A stretch of DNA of 64,000 nt from Thermosporothrix hazakensis (lineage in GTDB: Bacteria; Chloroflexota; Ktedonobacteria; Ktedonobacterales; Ktedonobacteraceae). The notes below the pieces were generated by a model. It was not told the DNA's origin. It made no database searches and saw only the letters and a list, made by a program, of their open reading frames with translations. The position numbers were made by a program, and so were the translations under genes. Numbering within the stretch: the stretch's first letter is position 1; each line of letters begins with the position of its first letter. Location of the stretch: positions 62,001 to 126,000 of the forward strand of contig NZ_QKUF01000011.1 in assembly GCF_003253565.1 (NCBI RefSeq). Direction: 5' to 3'. Positions 43,937-52,941 of the stretch are shown here, piece after piece.

Positions 43937-45895
43937 ATGAAGACGCTCAATATTGGAATTGTGGCGCATGTTGATGCAGGAAAGACCAGTCTGACAGAAC
44001 GAATCCTTTATGAAACACATGTAATTACGGAAATCGGGAAGGTTGATCAGGGGAATACACAGACGGACTCACTGGAATTGGAGCGAAGGCGCGGAATCAC
44101 GATTAAAGCATCAGTCGTTTCATTTTTTGTGCAGGATGTCAAGATCAATCTGATTGATACCCCGGGCCATGCCGACTTTATTGCGGAGGTTGAGCGCTCC
44201 TTTGGTGTGCTTGATGGCGCTATTCTGGTGCTTTCCGCGGTGGAAGGAGTGCAGGCGCAGACAAAAGTGCTCATGTCGGTATTGCGTCGTCTGGGCATTC
44301 CTACGATTCTTTTTGTAAATAAGATCGATCGCGGTGGCGCACAGGGGGAGACACTGATTGAGACAATCAAGGAAAAGTTGACTGAGCAGGTGATCCCCTT
44401 CTACTCTGTAACGAATGATGGAACGAAGCAGGCGGGAATCGTGCGCCGGGATGATGCAGCATTCCTCGATAGCTGTCTTGAGCTGGTTGCGTCCAATGAT
44501 GAAGCTATCCTTGAGGCCTATGTGAATGATGAACCCTTCAGTGAGGAGCAGGTCAGGGCGCTGCTCATTCAACAAATACAGCATGCGAAAATCTACCCCG
44601 TCTTTTTTGGCTCGGCTATGACGGGCATCGGGGTTCCAGAATTGCTCGATGGCATTGTGCAGCTTTTCCCGATTACTGAAGGAAAAGAGGATGCCCCTTT
44701 ATCAGGAGTCGTTTTTAAGCTTGAAAAAGAGACGTCGGGGGAGAAGGTTGCATATGTACGGCTTTTCTCCGGCTGCCTGGTCGTTCGGACGCATGTGCCG
44801 TTGAGCAGACGAGCGCGTGATATGAAGACGCATCTTGAGAAGGTCAAGAAGCTTCACATCTTCGTGGATGGGCATACAGAGCAAGTGCAGCGGGTTGGCG
44901 CGGGCGAGTTCTGCAAGCTCTGGGGGCTGGAAGATGTCAAAATCGGGGATATTGTGGGCGAATGGTCCGAGGCCATCAGAGAGGTACATTTTGCGGAGCC
45001 GCAGCTTGAGACGCGCATTGAGGCTGTTCCAAAGAAGAAGAATATCCTGCTCTATCGGGCATTGATCGAACTGGCGGAGGAGGACCCGTTGATCCATGTG
45101 ATACGCGATGAGCTCCATAATATTACCTACCTCCGCATTTTTGGTGAGGTCCAAAAAGAGGTTATTGAGGCCATGTTACAGGAGCAATACGGGCTCACTG
45201 TGCAGTTCTCGGAAACTGGCGTTGTCTGCATAGAAAAGCCGGTCGGAGTCGGGCAGGGCCTGGAGGTGATGGGCGAAGGCGAGAATCTGTTTTACGCCAC
45301 CGTTGGCATCAGGATTGAGCCCGGAGCGCCGGGCAGCGGCATCACCTATCGGCTTGAAGTGAAGCTTGGAGCGCTCCCGCTGGCATTTCATCGCGCTATT
45401 GAAGAGACGGTGTTCGAGACGCTGCGACAGGGGCTTTACGGGTGGGAGGTGACGGATGTGGTCGTTGTGCTGACCCATACCGGTTACGCAAGCCCGATTT
45501 CGACGGCCGGCGATTTCCGCAAGGTGACGCCGCTGGTGCTGATGGAGGCGCTGCGCCAGGCGGGTACGGCTGTCTATGAGCCAGTTCTACAGTTCGAGTT
45601 GAACGCGCCCACGGAGACGATCAGCACAGTGATGTTCAGGTTGGCATCTCTGCGGGCGACCTTCGAGCAGCCTGAGTTGCGCCGTGAGCAGTTTCTGTTG
45701 AAGGGACGCATGCCCGTTGCGACGGCGGAAACGCTCAAAAGAGAGTTACACGCCCTGACGAAAGGTGAAGGGGTCTTCATTACGCAACCTGTTGGATTCA
45801 GCAAGCTGGAGGGAGAGTACCCGACACGGCCACGGCTGGATTGGAACCCGCTCAATCGGAAAGAGTATATGCTGCATGTTCTGCATGCGTATTAA
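43937..45895 (+). CDS. TetM/TetO-type tetracycline resistance ribosomal protection protein
   Basis: EF-G-like GTPase of about 652 residues. G1 AHVDAGKTS, switch I RGITIKAS, G3 DTPGHADF and G4 NKIDRGGA are intact, and the C-terminal half has the domain III-V organisation of the Tet(M)/Tet(W)/OtrA group rather than of EF-G (VCIEKPVGVGQG). It should release tetracycline from the 30S subunit. The ATG at 43937 has AGGAG eleven bases upstream and MKTLNIGIVAHVDAGKTS is the family's natural start. The leader peptide upstream suggests drug-induced expression. Whether it confers resistance cannot be known from sequence. Confidence 0.9.
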   Translation: MKTLNIGIVAHVDAGKTSLTERILYETHVITEIGKVDQGNTQTDSLELERRRGITIKASVVSFFVQDVKINLIDTPGHADFIAEVERSFGVLDGAILVLSAVEGVQAQTKVLMSVLRRLGIPTILFVNKIDRGGAQGETLIETIKEKLTEQVIPFYSVTNDGTKQAGIVRRDDAAFLDSCLELVASNDEAILEAYVNDEPFSEEQVRALLIQQIQHAKIYPVFFGSAMTGIGVPELLDGIVQLFPITEGKEDAPLSGVVFKLEKETSGEKVAYVRLFSGCLVVRTHVPLSRRARDMKTHLEKVKKLHIFVDGHTEQVQRVGAGEFCKLWGLEDVKIGDIVGEWSEAIREVHFAEPQLETRIEAVPKKKNILLYRALIELAEEDPLIHVIRDELHNITYLRIFGEVQKEVIEAMLQEQYGLTVQFSETGVVCIEKPVGVGQGLEVMGEGENLFYATVGIRIEPGAPGSGITYRLEVKLGALPLAFHRAIEETVFETLRQGLYGWEVTDVVVVLTHTGYASPISTAGDFRKVTPLVLMEALRQAGTAVYEPVLQFELNAPTETISTVMFRLASLRATFEQPELRREQFLLKGRMPVATAETLKRELHALTKGEGVFITQPVGFSKLEGEYPTRPRLDWNPLNRKEYMLHVLHAY

Positions 45896-46137
45896 AAAGC
45901 GAAGGGGCTGAACTTTTTGTGTAGTTCCTGTGGCTCGCTGCTGACCGGCCTTTTCTATCAGGTGTTCATTCTTCTTTGTATGATACCTGGATTTTGTTCC
46001 TTCTCTTATATTACGAATAGAGGCGCTCTGTCCCGAAGTTGCATTTTTGATGCGCTGCATGCTGCTGGCAGGACCGGGAATACAGGGCGTCTTTTTCAGG
46101 TTATACTCTATAAGAGCTATTGGAAAGGATACATTGT

Positions 46138-47121
46138 ATGGCAGAACATACTTTACCATATACAGCGAGCGAAAGTGTGAAACAGCCGAAACGGCTTCGT
46201 CTCGGTCTGAACATACAGAATGAAGGAACAGTGAAAACGATTGAGCGCATTAAAGAGGCAGAAGCGGCAGGAGTAGAGCAGGTTTGGATGACGCAGTCCC
46301 CGACTCCCGGGGATACACTGATGACGCTCGCGCTGGCCGGTGCACAAACGCAACGTATCCGCCTGGGCACGTCGATTATCCCTATTTTCCCTCGCAATCC
46401 ACTCGCGATGGTGCTTGAGACGGTCACAATCAACGATGTGGTTCCGGGGCGCTTCCGGCTTGGCATCGGACCCAGTCACCGCCCGATCATGGAGAAGGTC
46501 TACGGCGTGCATTTCTCCAGGCCGCTGGAACATCTGCATGAATATACTACCATTGTTCGCACCGCTCTGAATGAGGGCTCAGTAAACTACGACGGCAACA
46601 ACTATCATGTTCATGCGCAGCTTCCATCTGCCTCGCCAACTCCGGTGCTTATCTCGGCGCTTGGTGAGCAGTCGTTTCGCCTTGCCGGTCAGGTGGCCGA
46701 CGGGGCGATTTCCTGGCTCTGTCCCGTCCCTTACCTGCTGAAAACCTCGCTCCCGGCCCTTCAGCAGGGCGCTCAGGAGGCCCGGCGCCCGACACCTCCG
46801 CTGGTTGCTCATGTGATAGTCGCGATGAGTGATGATCGCACTGCCATCCAGGATGTCGCACAGAAGCGCTTGCAGGGCTATACCACGCTGCCATTTTATC
46901 GGAACATGTTTGAGGCTGCGGGCTTTCCGCTTGGCAAGGATAATGCCGGCTTTCCCGCCCTGATTGATGAGCTGGTAATCAGCGGAACCGGTCAGCAGGT
47001 TGCTGAGCGCCTGGATGCTTTGTTGACGCAGGGAGTGGATGAGCTGCTGATTATGCAGGTACCGGTGAAAGACGAGGAAAAAGAACTACAGCAGCTTATG
47101 CGGATAATAGGATCAATGTAA
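46138..47121 (+). CDS. LLM class F420-dependent oxidoreductase
   Basis: Luciferase-like TIM-barrel protein of about 327 residues. IQNEGTVKTIERIKEAEAAGVEQVWMTQ, RIRLGTSIIPIFPRNPLAMV, and FRLGIGPSHRPIMEKVYG are signatures of F420-linked LLM enzymes (MSMEG_4879-type). It probably uses reduced F420 for hydride transfer to an unknown substrate. The start at 46138 has AAAGGA eight bases upstream; 46120 is in frame but lacks one. It supports F420 use, together with the reductase at 5135. Confidence 0.88.
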   Translation: MAEHTLPYTASESVKQPKRLRLGLNIQNEGTVKTIERIKEAEAAGVEQVWMTQSPTPGDTLMTLALAGAQTQRIRLGTSIIPIFPRNPLAMVLETVTINDVVPGRFRLGIGPSHRPIMEKVYGVHFSRPLEHLHEYTTIVRTALNEGSVNYDGNNYHVHAQLPSASPTPVLISALGEQSFRLAGQVADGAISWLCPVPYLLKTSLPALQQGAQEARRPTPPLVAHVIVAMSDDRTAIQDVAQKRLQGYTTLPFYRNMFEAAGFPLGKDNAGFPALIDELVISGTGQQVAERLDALLTQGVDELLIMQVPVKDEEKELQQLMRIIGSM

Positions 47122-47166
47122 GAAAGAAGGGTGGGGACATGTTTCATGTCCCTGCTTTCTTTTTTG
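47122..47166 (+). terminator. Rho-independent terminator
   Basis: Inner stem GGGACATG (47134-47141) with CATGTCCC (47145-47152), outer GAAAG/CTTTC, then TTTTTT. It lies directly behind the LLM oxidoreductase gene. Confidence 0.9.
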
Positions 47167-47370
47167 GGTGATTGGAAAAGAGAAATAATGGTTTGATGAG
47201 CATTTCACTACGCTATCGCGTTCGCACTCATTGAAGCAAGGGACTGCACTCTAGCGGGTTGTTTTACGAGCGGTCCGTTTTCTCATTTTTGGCTAGCACT
47301 TTCTGCCCGATCAAGCGTATTGTAGGGGTAAAATCTGCCAGTAGGGACCGTAAAAAAGGAGGTCCGGAAG

Positions 47371-47772
47371 ATGGAACGAAGCGTATCGCGTGGGGTGGCC
47401 TGGATTGGCTACTGTGCAAGCGTATGGGCGCTGCTCTTCTGCATATCTATTGAGCTGCGGGAGGCTCTTTCGGGCTTTTGCCGGGGCAGTCAGTTCAACA
47501 GGCGGGGGGCGTATTACTGATTATCAATACAGGAGCAATACCATGGTGTATTATTGCGATGCTGCTGGCATTGATGTTGGTGCAGCGATGGGGGCAAAGC
47601 GTCCCGTTCTGGATGCTGCGTACGGCGGCCTGGGTGGCGTCTGGGCTTGCGCGGGCTGGTGGGGATCGTGGATAGCTCGGTTGCCGCGATGTTTTTCTAT
47701 GCTATCTGGTTTGTGCTGGGTGGCGTGTTGTTCTTGCTACTGGCTGTCCTGGTGCGGCGTCAGCGAATCTGA
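47371..47772 (+). pseudogene. Decayed four-helix membrane protein (DUF3995-like)
   Basis: ATG at 47371 follows AGGAGGTCCGGAAG, an excellent site, and encodes MERSVSRGVAWIGYCASVWALLF. The family's continuation is found in other frames: HIY-stop-AAGGSFGLLPGQSVQQ, where TGA stands for an expected TGG, then IPWCIIAMLLALMLVQRWG..., and after another shift LRGLVGIVDSSVAAMFFYAIWFVLGG to the stop at 47770-47772. At least two frame shifts and one nonsense change are needed, so this is a pseudogene. The family name is from memory and less sure than the decay. Confidence 0.75.
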
Positions 47773-47834
47773 TTCTCGGGTGGCTGTACAATAGAGAGGG
47801 AACGGGATGCTTGAATGATTGCTGAGGCTGGCCT

Positions 47835-48545
47835 ATGCTCAGGCGTTGTGGCGCTGAATTTCTCGGAATGTTTGCTTATGTCTTGCTTGGATGTGGCACG
47901 CGCATTTTGCTGGAAAATCCCGAACATTTGTTGTCTGTCCATCTCACCTTTGGCTTCACACTTTTCATCATGACCTACTCGCTTGGTCATATCTCGGGTG
48001 CGCCCCTGAACCCGGCGGTGATTTTCGGGCTTGCGGTAGCGCGTCGTTTCCCGTGGCGCTTTGTCTGGCTGTACTGGCTGGCTCAGGTTGGTGGAGCGCT
48101 GGCTGCGAGTTGTGTGCATTTTCTGTTGATCCCGCTCCAATCAGCGCATGCTCTCTTTGGCGCGACCATTCCACAGGTGGGGATCGTGCAGGCAATCGCT
48201 ATCGAAGCGCTGCTAGACTTCTTTCTGATGATTGTGGTGCTGGCGGCACTGACGGATACACGTGTGAGTCGCGCTGTGCCGGGGCTCTCGATCGGGTTGA
48301 CGATTACGGTTGGAGGCTTGTTTGCGGACTCGCTGACGGGTGGCAGTATGAATCCCGCCCGAAGCCTCGCGCCGGCGCTTCTGGTAGGAGGTCAGGCGCT
48401 TGCGACGGTGTGGGTCTACTGGCTCGGGCCGCTACTCGGGACGACGTGTGGGGCATTGATCTACGAGGCGCTACGTGGTGGTGAAGTCTATGCGCGTCGG
48501 CTTCTGGAGCAGGATCAGCCGCAGGGTGACGAGCGAGAGCCATAG
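47835..48545 (+). CDS. Aquaporin/glycerol facilitator family channel
   Basis: MIP family protein of 236 residues with six helices and two half-helices. The pore motifs are SGAPLNPAV (NPA at 59-61) and GGSMNPARS. In the first, the usual histidine of SGAHLNPAV is a proline. The second motif ends in Arg (NPAR), the selectivity arginine, and the preceding residues suggest a water-type rather than glycerol-type filter, with low certainty. GAGG is upstream of the ATG. The C-terminal tail is polar. No operon partner. Confidence 0.88.
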   Translation: MLRRCGAEFLGMFAYVLLGCGTRILLENPEHLLSVHLTFGFTLFIMTYSLGHISGAPLNPAVIFGLAVARRFPWRFVWLYWLAQVGGALAASCVHFLLIPLQSAHALFGATIPQVGIVQAIAIEALLDFFLMIVVLAALTDTRVSRAVPGLSIGLTITVGGLFADSLTGGSMNPARSLAPALLVGGQALATVWVYWLGPLLGTTCGALIYEALRGGEVYARRLLEQDQPQGDEREP

Positions 48546-48656
48546 CTGTTTCAGATGGATGGAGGGTTGACAAGCAACCTCTTTTGTGGCATAACTGGGA
48601 AGACGAGCGTGTCTCTATCGGGTTCTTATCTGGATTCCTTTCGTTCTACAAAACGC

Positions 48657-49976
48657 TTATCCCTTGTGATATTTGGCACGCTCTTTCTCTTTTTCGTTCT
48701 CCTCTTTTGCATCTGCTGTTATGGGAAGAAGAATCTCAATCGTTGTCCCCTGATCTCTGGTGGAATGCAGCGTAAAATGTCCTCCTAGCGCTTCTACACG
48801 CTCGCGAATGCCTCGAAGCCCATAATGTCCGTTCTGTACAGGATCACGCTGAAGGCACTCCTCAGGCAGGCCGACGCCATCATCATGAATACTCATTGCA
48901 CACTGGTCTGCTTGCTTGCTGAGTTCAAGTGTTACATTTCGGGCATGTGCATGTTTTTCGATATTGGTAAAGGCCTCCTGACTGACCTTCCAGAGCGCCT
49001 CGGAGACCGTTTCTGGAACTGGCTCGTCTTCGGCGGGAAGGGTGTAGCTCACATGGATGCCCGTGCGTTGTGCCAGCTCACCGATGGAGCGCTTGAGGGC
49101 ATGATAGATGTGCTCGCGTTCGAGCGTAGGCGAGCGCAGGTTTGCGATTGAGGCGCGCAGGGCTGTCATGGTGCCGCGTGTGATCTCCTTTGTTTCCTCT
49201 ATTTCACGCTCGCAGCGGGCGGGGTCGCGCTCGCGCAGGCGTTGAGCGGCTTCCAGCTTGACCGAGATCAGCACCAGTGCATGTCCGATGGTATCATGCA
49301 TCTCACGAGCCAGCCGCGTGCGCTCACGTAGCACGGCGAGTTCCTGCTGCTGCTCGATCGATTGAGCCAGTTGTTGGTGAGCCTCCTCCAGTTCTGCGTT
49401 TGCTTGTGCCAGTTGTTTCATCAACGTGGTACGCTTGTAGCGTTCGTTCAGCAGGTTTTGTATAAGATACTGGAAGCCAATCATGCTGGCGATGGGGAGT
49501 GCCATCGAGAAGAGCCAGAGCAGATTTTCGCTGTTGATTGGCCAGATTGCTCCCTGAAACGCGAAAATAGAGAGGGCGGTTATAATGCCTGCTGGAATCA
49601 ACAATGTTTCACCAAAGAGCCCGAGGGTCAGCCCGAAAGCGATGTAGAACGCGCCTGAATAGCCGGGGTTGATGCACGAGAGCAGGAAAACGCAGAGATA
49701 TGCCAGTATCCAGTAGAGCAGCGCCAGCGGAAACGAGGGAGGCCACCGGCGCAGTCTGAAACCAAATACAGTAACGAGATCAAAGAGGAAAACAAGGACA
49801 AGCGTGAGAAAAATGCAGGAAATGCCACGCCAATCCTGAAAATAAGCAGGATGACCTGAAAGAACATTGTAAGAAAGGAACGACATGAACAAAGTGACAA
49901 TAAGCGCGAGCACGCGTAGAAACTTCTTGAGCGTTCCAAGATACAGACGGTCTTCCTCTTCCAGATTGATATGCAT
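48657..49976 (-). CDS. Sensor histidine kinase, NarL-system type (HisKA_3)
   Basis: 439 residues. Five or six membrane helices fill residues 18-175, a coiled coil follows (LAQANAELEEAHQQLAQSIEQQQELAVLRE), and the dimerisation domain has RLAREMHDTIGHALV with the phosphoacceptor His227. The ATPase domain shows SQEAFTNIEKHA (N box) and DDGVGLPEE plus GLRGIRERVEALGG (G boxes). There is almost no extracellular part, as in intramembrane sensors that guard against envelope stress. It follows the response regulator gene by 14 bases. Confidence 0.92.
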   Translation of the reverse strand: MHINLEEEDRLYLGTLKKFLRVLALIVTLFMSFLSYNVLSGHPAYFQDWRGISCIFLTLVLVFLFDLVTVFGFRLRRWPPSFPLALLYWILAYLCVFLLSCINPGYSGAFYIAFGLTLGLFGETLLIPAGIITALSIFAFQGAIWPINSENLLWLFSMALPIASMIGFQYLIQNLLNERYKRTTLMKQLAQANAELEEAHQQLAQSIEQQQELAVLRERTRLAREMHDTIGHALVLISVKLEAAQRLRERDPARCEREIEETKEITRGTMTALRASIANLRSPTLEREHIYHALKRSIGELAQRTGIHVSYTLPAEDEPVPETVSEALWKVSQEAFTNIEKHAHARNVTLELSKQADQCAMSIHDDGVGLPEECLQRDPVQNGHYGLRGIRERVEALGGHFTLHSTRDQGTTIEILLPITADAKEENEKEKERAKYHKG

Positions 49977-49990
49977 GATGCGCGGACCCT

Positions 49991-50647
49991 TTAGAATAAC
50001 TTGCGCTCGCGAGCCAGTAGAGCGGCCTGAGTGCGGTTTTCAGTATGGAGTTTGTCCAGAATGGTTGAGACGTAATTCTTCACGGTTCCCTCTGCCAGTG
50101 ACAATTGCTCGGCAATTTTGCGGTTGCTTGCTCCCTCTGAGATTAGTTTCAGAATTTCGATCTCGCGGGGACTCAGCTTGTCAGGCTGGGTTGAGCGTGG
50201 TGACCGGCCCTGACGCCCAAATTCGATGAGCAGCTTATTCGCGATACGTGGCTGAATCGAGGGCTCACCGGCATGGACCTGAAGGATGGTCGTGATGAGC
50301 TCGTTCGCTGGCACGTCCTTGAGCAGATAACCCATTGCTCCGGCCTTGATCGCGTCATACACGTAATCCTCGTAATCGAATGTCGTTAACATGATGATGC
50401 GGGCCTCTGGATCATGAGTGGTGAGGATCGCTGCCGCCTGAACGCCGCTCATGCGTGGCATTTGAATATCCATGAGTACGACGTCCGGACGCTTGCCCGC
50501 CGCCGTAAGTTCCTGATAGCGCTGGACTGCTTCGTTGCCGTCTGCTGCCTCACCGACAACCTGAAAGCCCGGTTCCAGTTCAAGAATGGTGCGAAGTCCC
50601 TGACGCATTAAGGTCTGATCTTCACATAGCAGAATGCTGATAGTCAT
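49991..50647 (-). CDS. Response regulator, NarL/LuxR family
   Basis: 218 residues. The receiver domain has the phosphoacceptor Asp60 (VVLMDIQMPRMSG) and the acidic pair ED at 9-10; the C-terminal LuxR-type helix-turn-helix is LSPREIEILKLISEGASNRKIAEQLSLAEGTVKNYVSTIL. It is co-transcribed with the histidine kinase. A NarL-type inverted repeat upstream of the ABC exporter genes makes that exporter its probable target. Confidence 0.93.
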   Translation of the reverse strand: MTISILLCEDQTLMRQGLRTILELEPGFQVVGEAADGNEAVQRYQELTAAGKRPDVVLMDIQMPRMSGVQAAAILTTHDPEARIIMLTTFDYEDYVYDAIKAGAMGYLLKDVPANELITTILQVHAGEPSIQPRIANKLLIEFGRQGRSPRSTQPDKLSPREIEILKLISEGASNRKIAEQLSLAEGTVKNYVSTILDKLHTENRTQAALLARERKLF

Positions 50648-50680
50648 AGCTCTGTCTTTCTAATGACCTGCCTTTTCCAA

Positions 50681-50709
50681 AGAGTACGAAAGATATGCTG
50701 TGTTGTCAA
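50681..50709 (-). promoter_or_regulatory. Promoter of the two-component pair
   Basis: On the minus strand a perfect TTGACA (50709-50704) and TACTCT (50686-50681), 17 bases apart, 34 bases upstream of the response regulator start. Confidence 0.6.
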
Positions 50710-50719
50710 CAGGTAAGAG

Positions 50720-50746
50720 ATGGGACGGCTTGTAATGCCGCCCCAT
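50720..50746 (-). terminator. Hairpin behind the ABC exporter genes
   Basis: ATGGGACGGC (50720-50729) pairs with GCCGCCCCAT (50737-50746) with one G-U pair. A T-run is lacking, so termination may be partial and allow some read-through to the two-component genes. Confidence 0.5.
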
Positions 50747-50751
50747 GTGGG

Positions 50752-52002
50752 CTAGGCTGCCGCGGTTTTCTCCTGGAAACGGAAGAACCTGAGCGCGATA
50801 AGGAAGCAGATCAGCCCATAGACGAACAATGCGATGATATTGGGCAAAACCTCCATGAAGCTCTTTCCAAAGAGCATCGAGTTATTCAGGCCTTCCATTG
50901 CCCAGGCAGTAATACCGACTCTCGCGACATTGCGCATCCACTCGGGTTCCATGTAGAGAGGCCACCACGAGCCACCAAGTGCCGAGGTAACAAGCGTCAC
51001 AAGCGTCACCACCGGATTAATCTGGCGTCGAGAGCGCACCAGCGAGACAATCAGGATACCCAGGCCTGTAGCGGCGAAGCTGGTGCCGAAGAGCAATAGA
51101 ATTAATGCAGGCCAATCGGGCACGTGCATATGAAAGACGAAGTAGCCAATGGCAAAGATGATGCCGATTTGCACCAGTGTGACGACAAATTGAGCAAGCA
51201 GCTTGCCGCCAAGCAGCGCATATTTGTGAATCGGGGCGATCAGCAGGCGGCGGAAGGTGCCGCTTTCTTTCTCCTGCAAGATGGTCGCGGCAACCGAGTT
51301 GAGCCCGAAGAGCGCGAAGAAGATCGCATAGCCCGGAATAACCTGATCAAAGGTGTTGATCTCCGGCGCTTTTCCTGCTGAAACAGGCTGTAGCGCGTTC
51401 TCCGTTGCGTTCGTTGCCTGGATGACGGCGCCGCTGATTGCCGGGCCGTTGATCGTGTTCGGAGCGCAATGGTTGCCCGGTTGATTGCAGACCTGATAGA
51501 CCTGTCGAACCGATTCATTGCTGATGAGCTGCGTTTGAAGCACCTTATCAACTATCATGCGAATAACGTTCACACGGGCATCGCTGCTATTATTGGGCAG
51601 GGTGTAGAACTGAACCCGCTTATCCGATGGAATGGCCTGTGAAGCGCCCTTGTTTATGGCCTCGCTGGCTCCTGTCGGGATGACAATGCCAACGCTCTCA
51701 TTGGAGGCTTCAACCTGCTGGCGAACCCGTTCCGCATTCGGATAGGTCGTGATGGTGATGTCAAGGTCCTTTGTATGGATGTTGAGAGCCTGCTTGATTG
51801 CTTTGCCAACGGTGGCGTTATCCTGATCGCTCAAGGCAACTGAGATCGTCAATTGCCCGGAATTCGCATTGAAGAGGCTGCTGAAGGCGAGACCAATCAC
51901 CGTGATGACCGCCAACGGCACTGCAATCATCAGAAGTAGAGCAGTTTTATCCTTTACAACATGCATAATATCTTTTTTCGCAATTGCCCATAATGTTTTC
52001 AT
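50752..52002 (-). CDS. ABC-2 type exporter permease
   Basis: 416 residues. One N-terminal helix (TALLLMIAVPLAVITVIGLAF) is followed by a large extracytoplasmic domain of about 190 residues and five more C-terminal helices, the layout of YhgE/LnrM-type ABC-2 permeases that act on lipid-active antibiotics. A Cys pair occurs in the outer domain (VCNQPGNHCAPN). It starts 13 bases after the ATPase gene stop. With the adjacent two-component system it likely forms a cell-envelope stress detoxification unit. Confidence 0.88.
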   Translation of the reverse strand: MKTLWAIAKKDIMHVVKDKTALLLMIAVPLAVITVIGLAFSSLFNANSGQLTISVALSDQDNATVGKAIKQALNIHTKDLDITITTYPNAERVRQQVEASNESVGIVIPTGASEAINKGASQAIPSDKRVQFYTLPNNSSDARVNVIRMIVDKVLQTQLISNESVRQVYQVCNQPGNHCAPNTINGPAISGAVIQATNATENALQPVSAGKAPEINTFDQVIPGYAIFFALFGLNSVAATILQEKESGTFRRLLIAPIHKYALLGGKLLAQFVVTLVQIGIIFAIGYFVFHMHVPDWPALILLLFGTSFAATGLGILIVSLVRSRRQINPVVTLVTLVTSALGGSWWPLYMEPEWMRNVARVGITAWAMEGLNNSMLFGKSFMEVLPNIIALFVYGLICFLIALRFFRFQEKTAAA

Positions 52003-52015
52003 ACTTTTTGTTTCC

Positions 52016-52849
52016 TCAGTCTCGAAGCGTTTTTCCGGTCAATTGAATGAACAATTCCTGTAAGCCGTGAGGGCGTCGAAGCTCCTGGGTGTGGTCACGC
52101 AAGGCGAGAAGCTCTTCCAGTGTGCCCATCGCGATAATCTGGCCTTCATCCATAATGGCGATGCGGTCACAGAGGCGCTCGGCTTCTTCCATGTAGTGGG
52201 TTGTGTACAGGATAGTTGTGCCTTCTGAACGGAGTTGTTCGATCGTCGTAAAAATGTGTTCGCGAGATTGTGGATCGACGCCGACGGTTGGTTCGTCCAT
52301 CATTAAAAATGAGGGGCGATGCATCAGCGCAATTGCTATATTGATGCGTCGCTGCATGCCGCCGGAGAAATTTCTGATAGCCTCCTTACGGCGCTCGTAG
52401 AGCCCCACAAGTCGCAGGAGGTCTTCAGCACGTTCGCGGCGCTCGCGAACCGGAATGCCATAGATTTCGCCGAAAAAATCAAGGTTTTCTATGGCGGTCA
52501 GATCGGTGTAGAGCGCCATTTCTTGCGGGACGACGCCCAGTTGACGCTTCGCCTGGCGAGAATTATGGGCGACTGAGATGCCGTTTATGGTTGTATCGCC
52601 GCTATCAGGCTGGATATAGCCGCACATCATATTGATAGTGGTACTTTTTCCTGCACCATTGGGGCCAAGCAGGCCGAAGATCTCGCCTGTCGCGATCGTA
52701 AACGAGACCTCCTTGACTGCTTCGTGTTTCCCGAACTTCTTCTGTAGTTTCTGGACCTCGATAGAGGTGGAGCGGGCCTGGTGCGAGCGTTCTTGCTGCT
52801 GAGTGAGAGATTCTTGCACTGCAATCGTACTCCTTTTGTCTGCTTCCAT
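52016..52849 (-). CDS. ABC exporter ATP-binding protein
   Basis: 277 residues. Walker A GPNGAGKS (62-69), Q-loop in VVPQEMALY, signature FSGGMQ (161-166) and Walker B FLMMDEP (181-187) are intact. The N-terminal 28 residues are a polar extension and the protein belongs to the DrrA/CcmA-like drug export type. It partners the permease downstream. The promoter upstream has a poor -35 and a response-regulator-like inverted repeat, suggesting activator-dependent expression. Confidence 0.93.
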   Translation of the reverse strand: MEADKRSTIAVQESLTQQQERSHQARSTSIEVQKLQKKFGKHEAVKEVSFTIATGEIFGLLGPNGAGKSTTINMMCGYIQPDSGDTTINGISVAHNSRQAKRQLGVVPQEMALYTDLTAIENLDFFGEIYGIPVRERRERAEDLLRLVGLYERRKEAIRNFSGGMQRRINIAIALMHRPSFLMMDEPTVGVDPQSREHIFTTIEQLRSEGTTILYTTHYMEEAERLCDRIAIMDEGQIIAMGTLEELLALRDHTQELRRPHGLQELFIQLTGKTLRD

Positions 52850-52871
52850 TTTTCGTTTATCACTCTATCGA

Positions 52872-52940
52872 AGTATAGAAGAGGCCCACTTTTTCTGGTA
52901 GTGCGGAAAGGCATGTTGTGACCATATGACGAAAGTCATA
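52872..52940 (-). promoter_or_regulatory. ABC promoter with NarL-type operator
   Basis: On the minus strand TATACT lies at 52877-52872 with no good -35. The inverted repeat TATGAC-GAAA-GTCATA (52925-52940) is centred roughly 65 bases upstream of the expected transcription start. Its GAC/GTC half-sites and 4-base gap resemble sites of NarL-family response regulators such as DesR. Activation by the regulator at 49991 is inferred. Confidence 0.6.
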
Positions 52941-52941
52941 C

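Noticed and set aside
47390..47794. A 134-codon Cys/Trp-rich protein
   Set aside because: It is an out-of-frame reading of the decayed membrane-protein gene.
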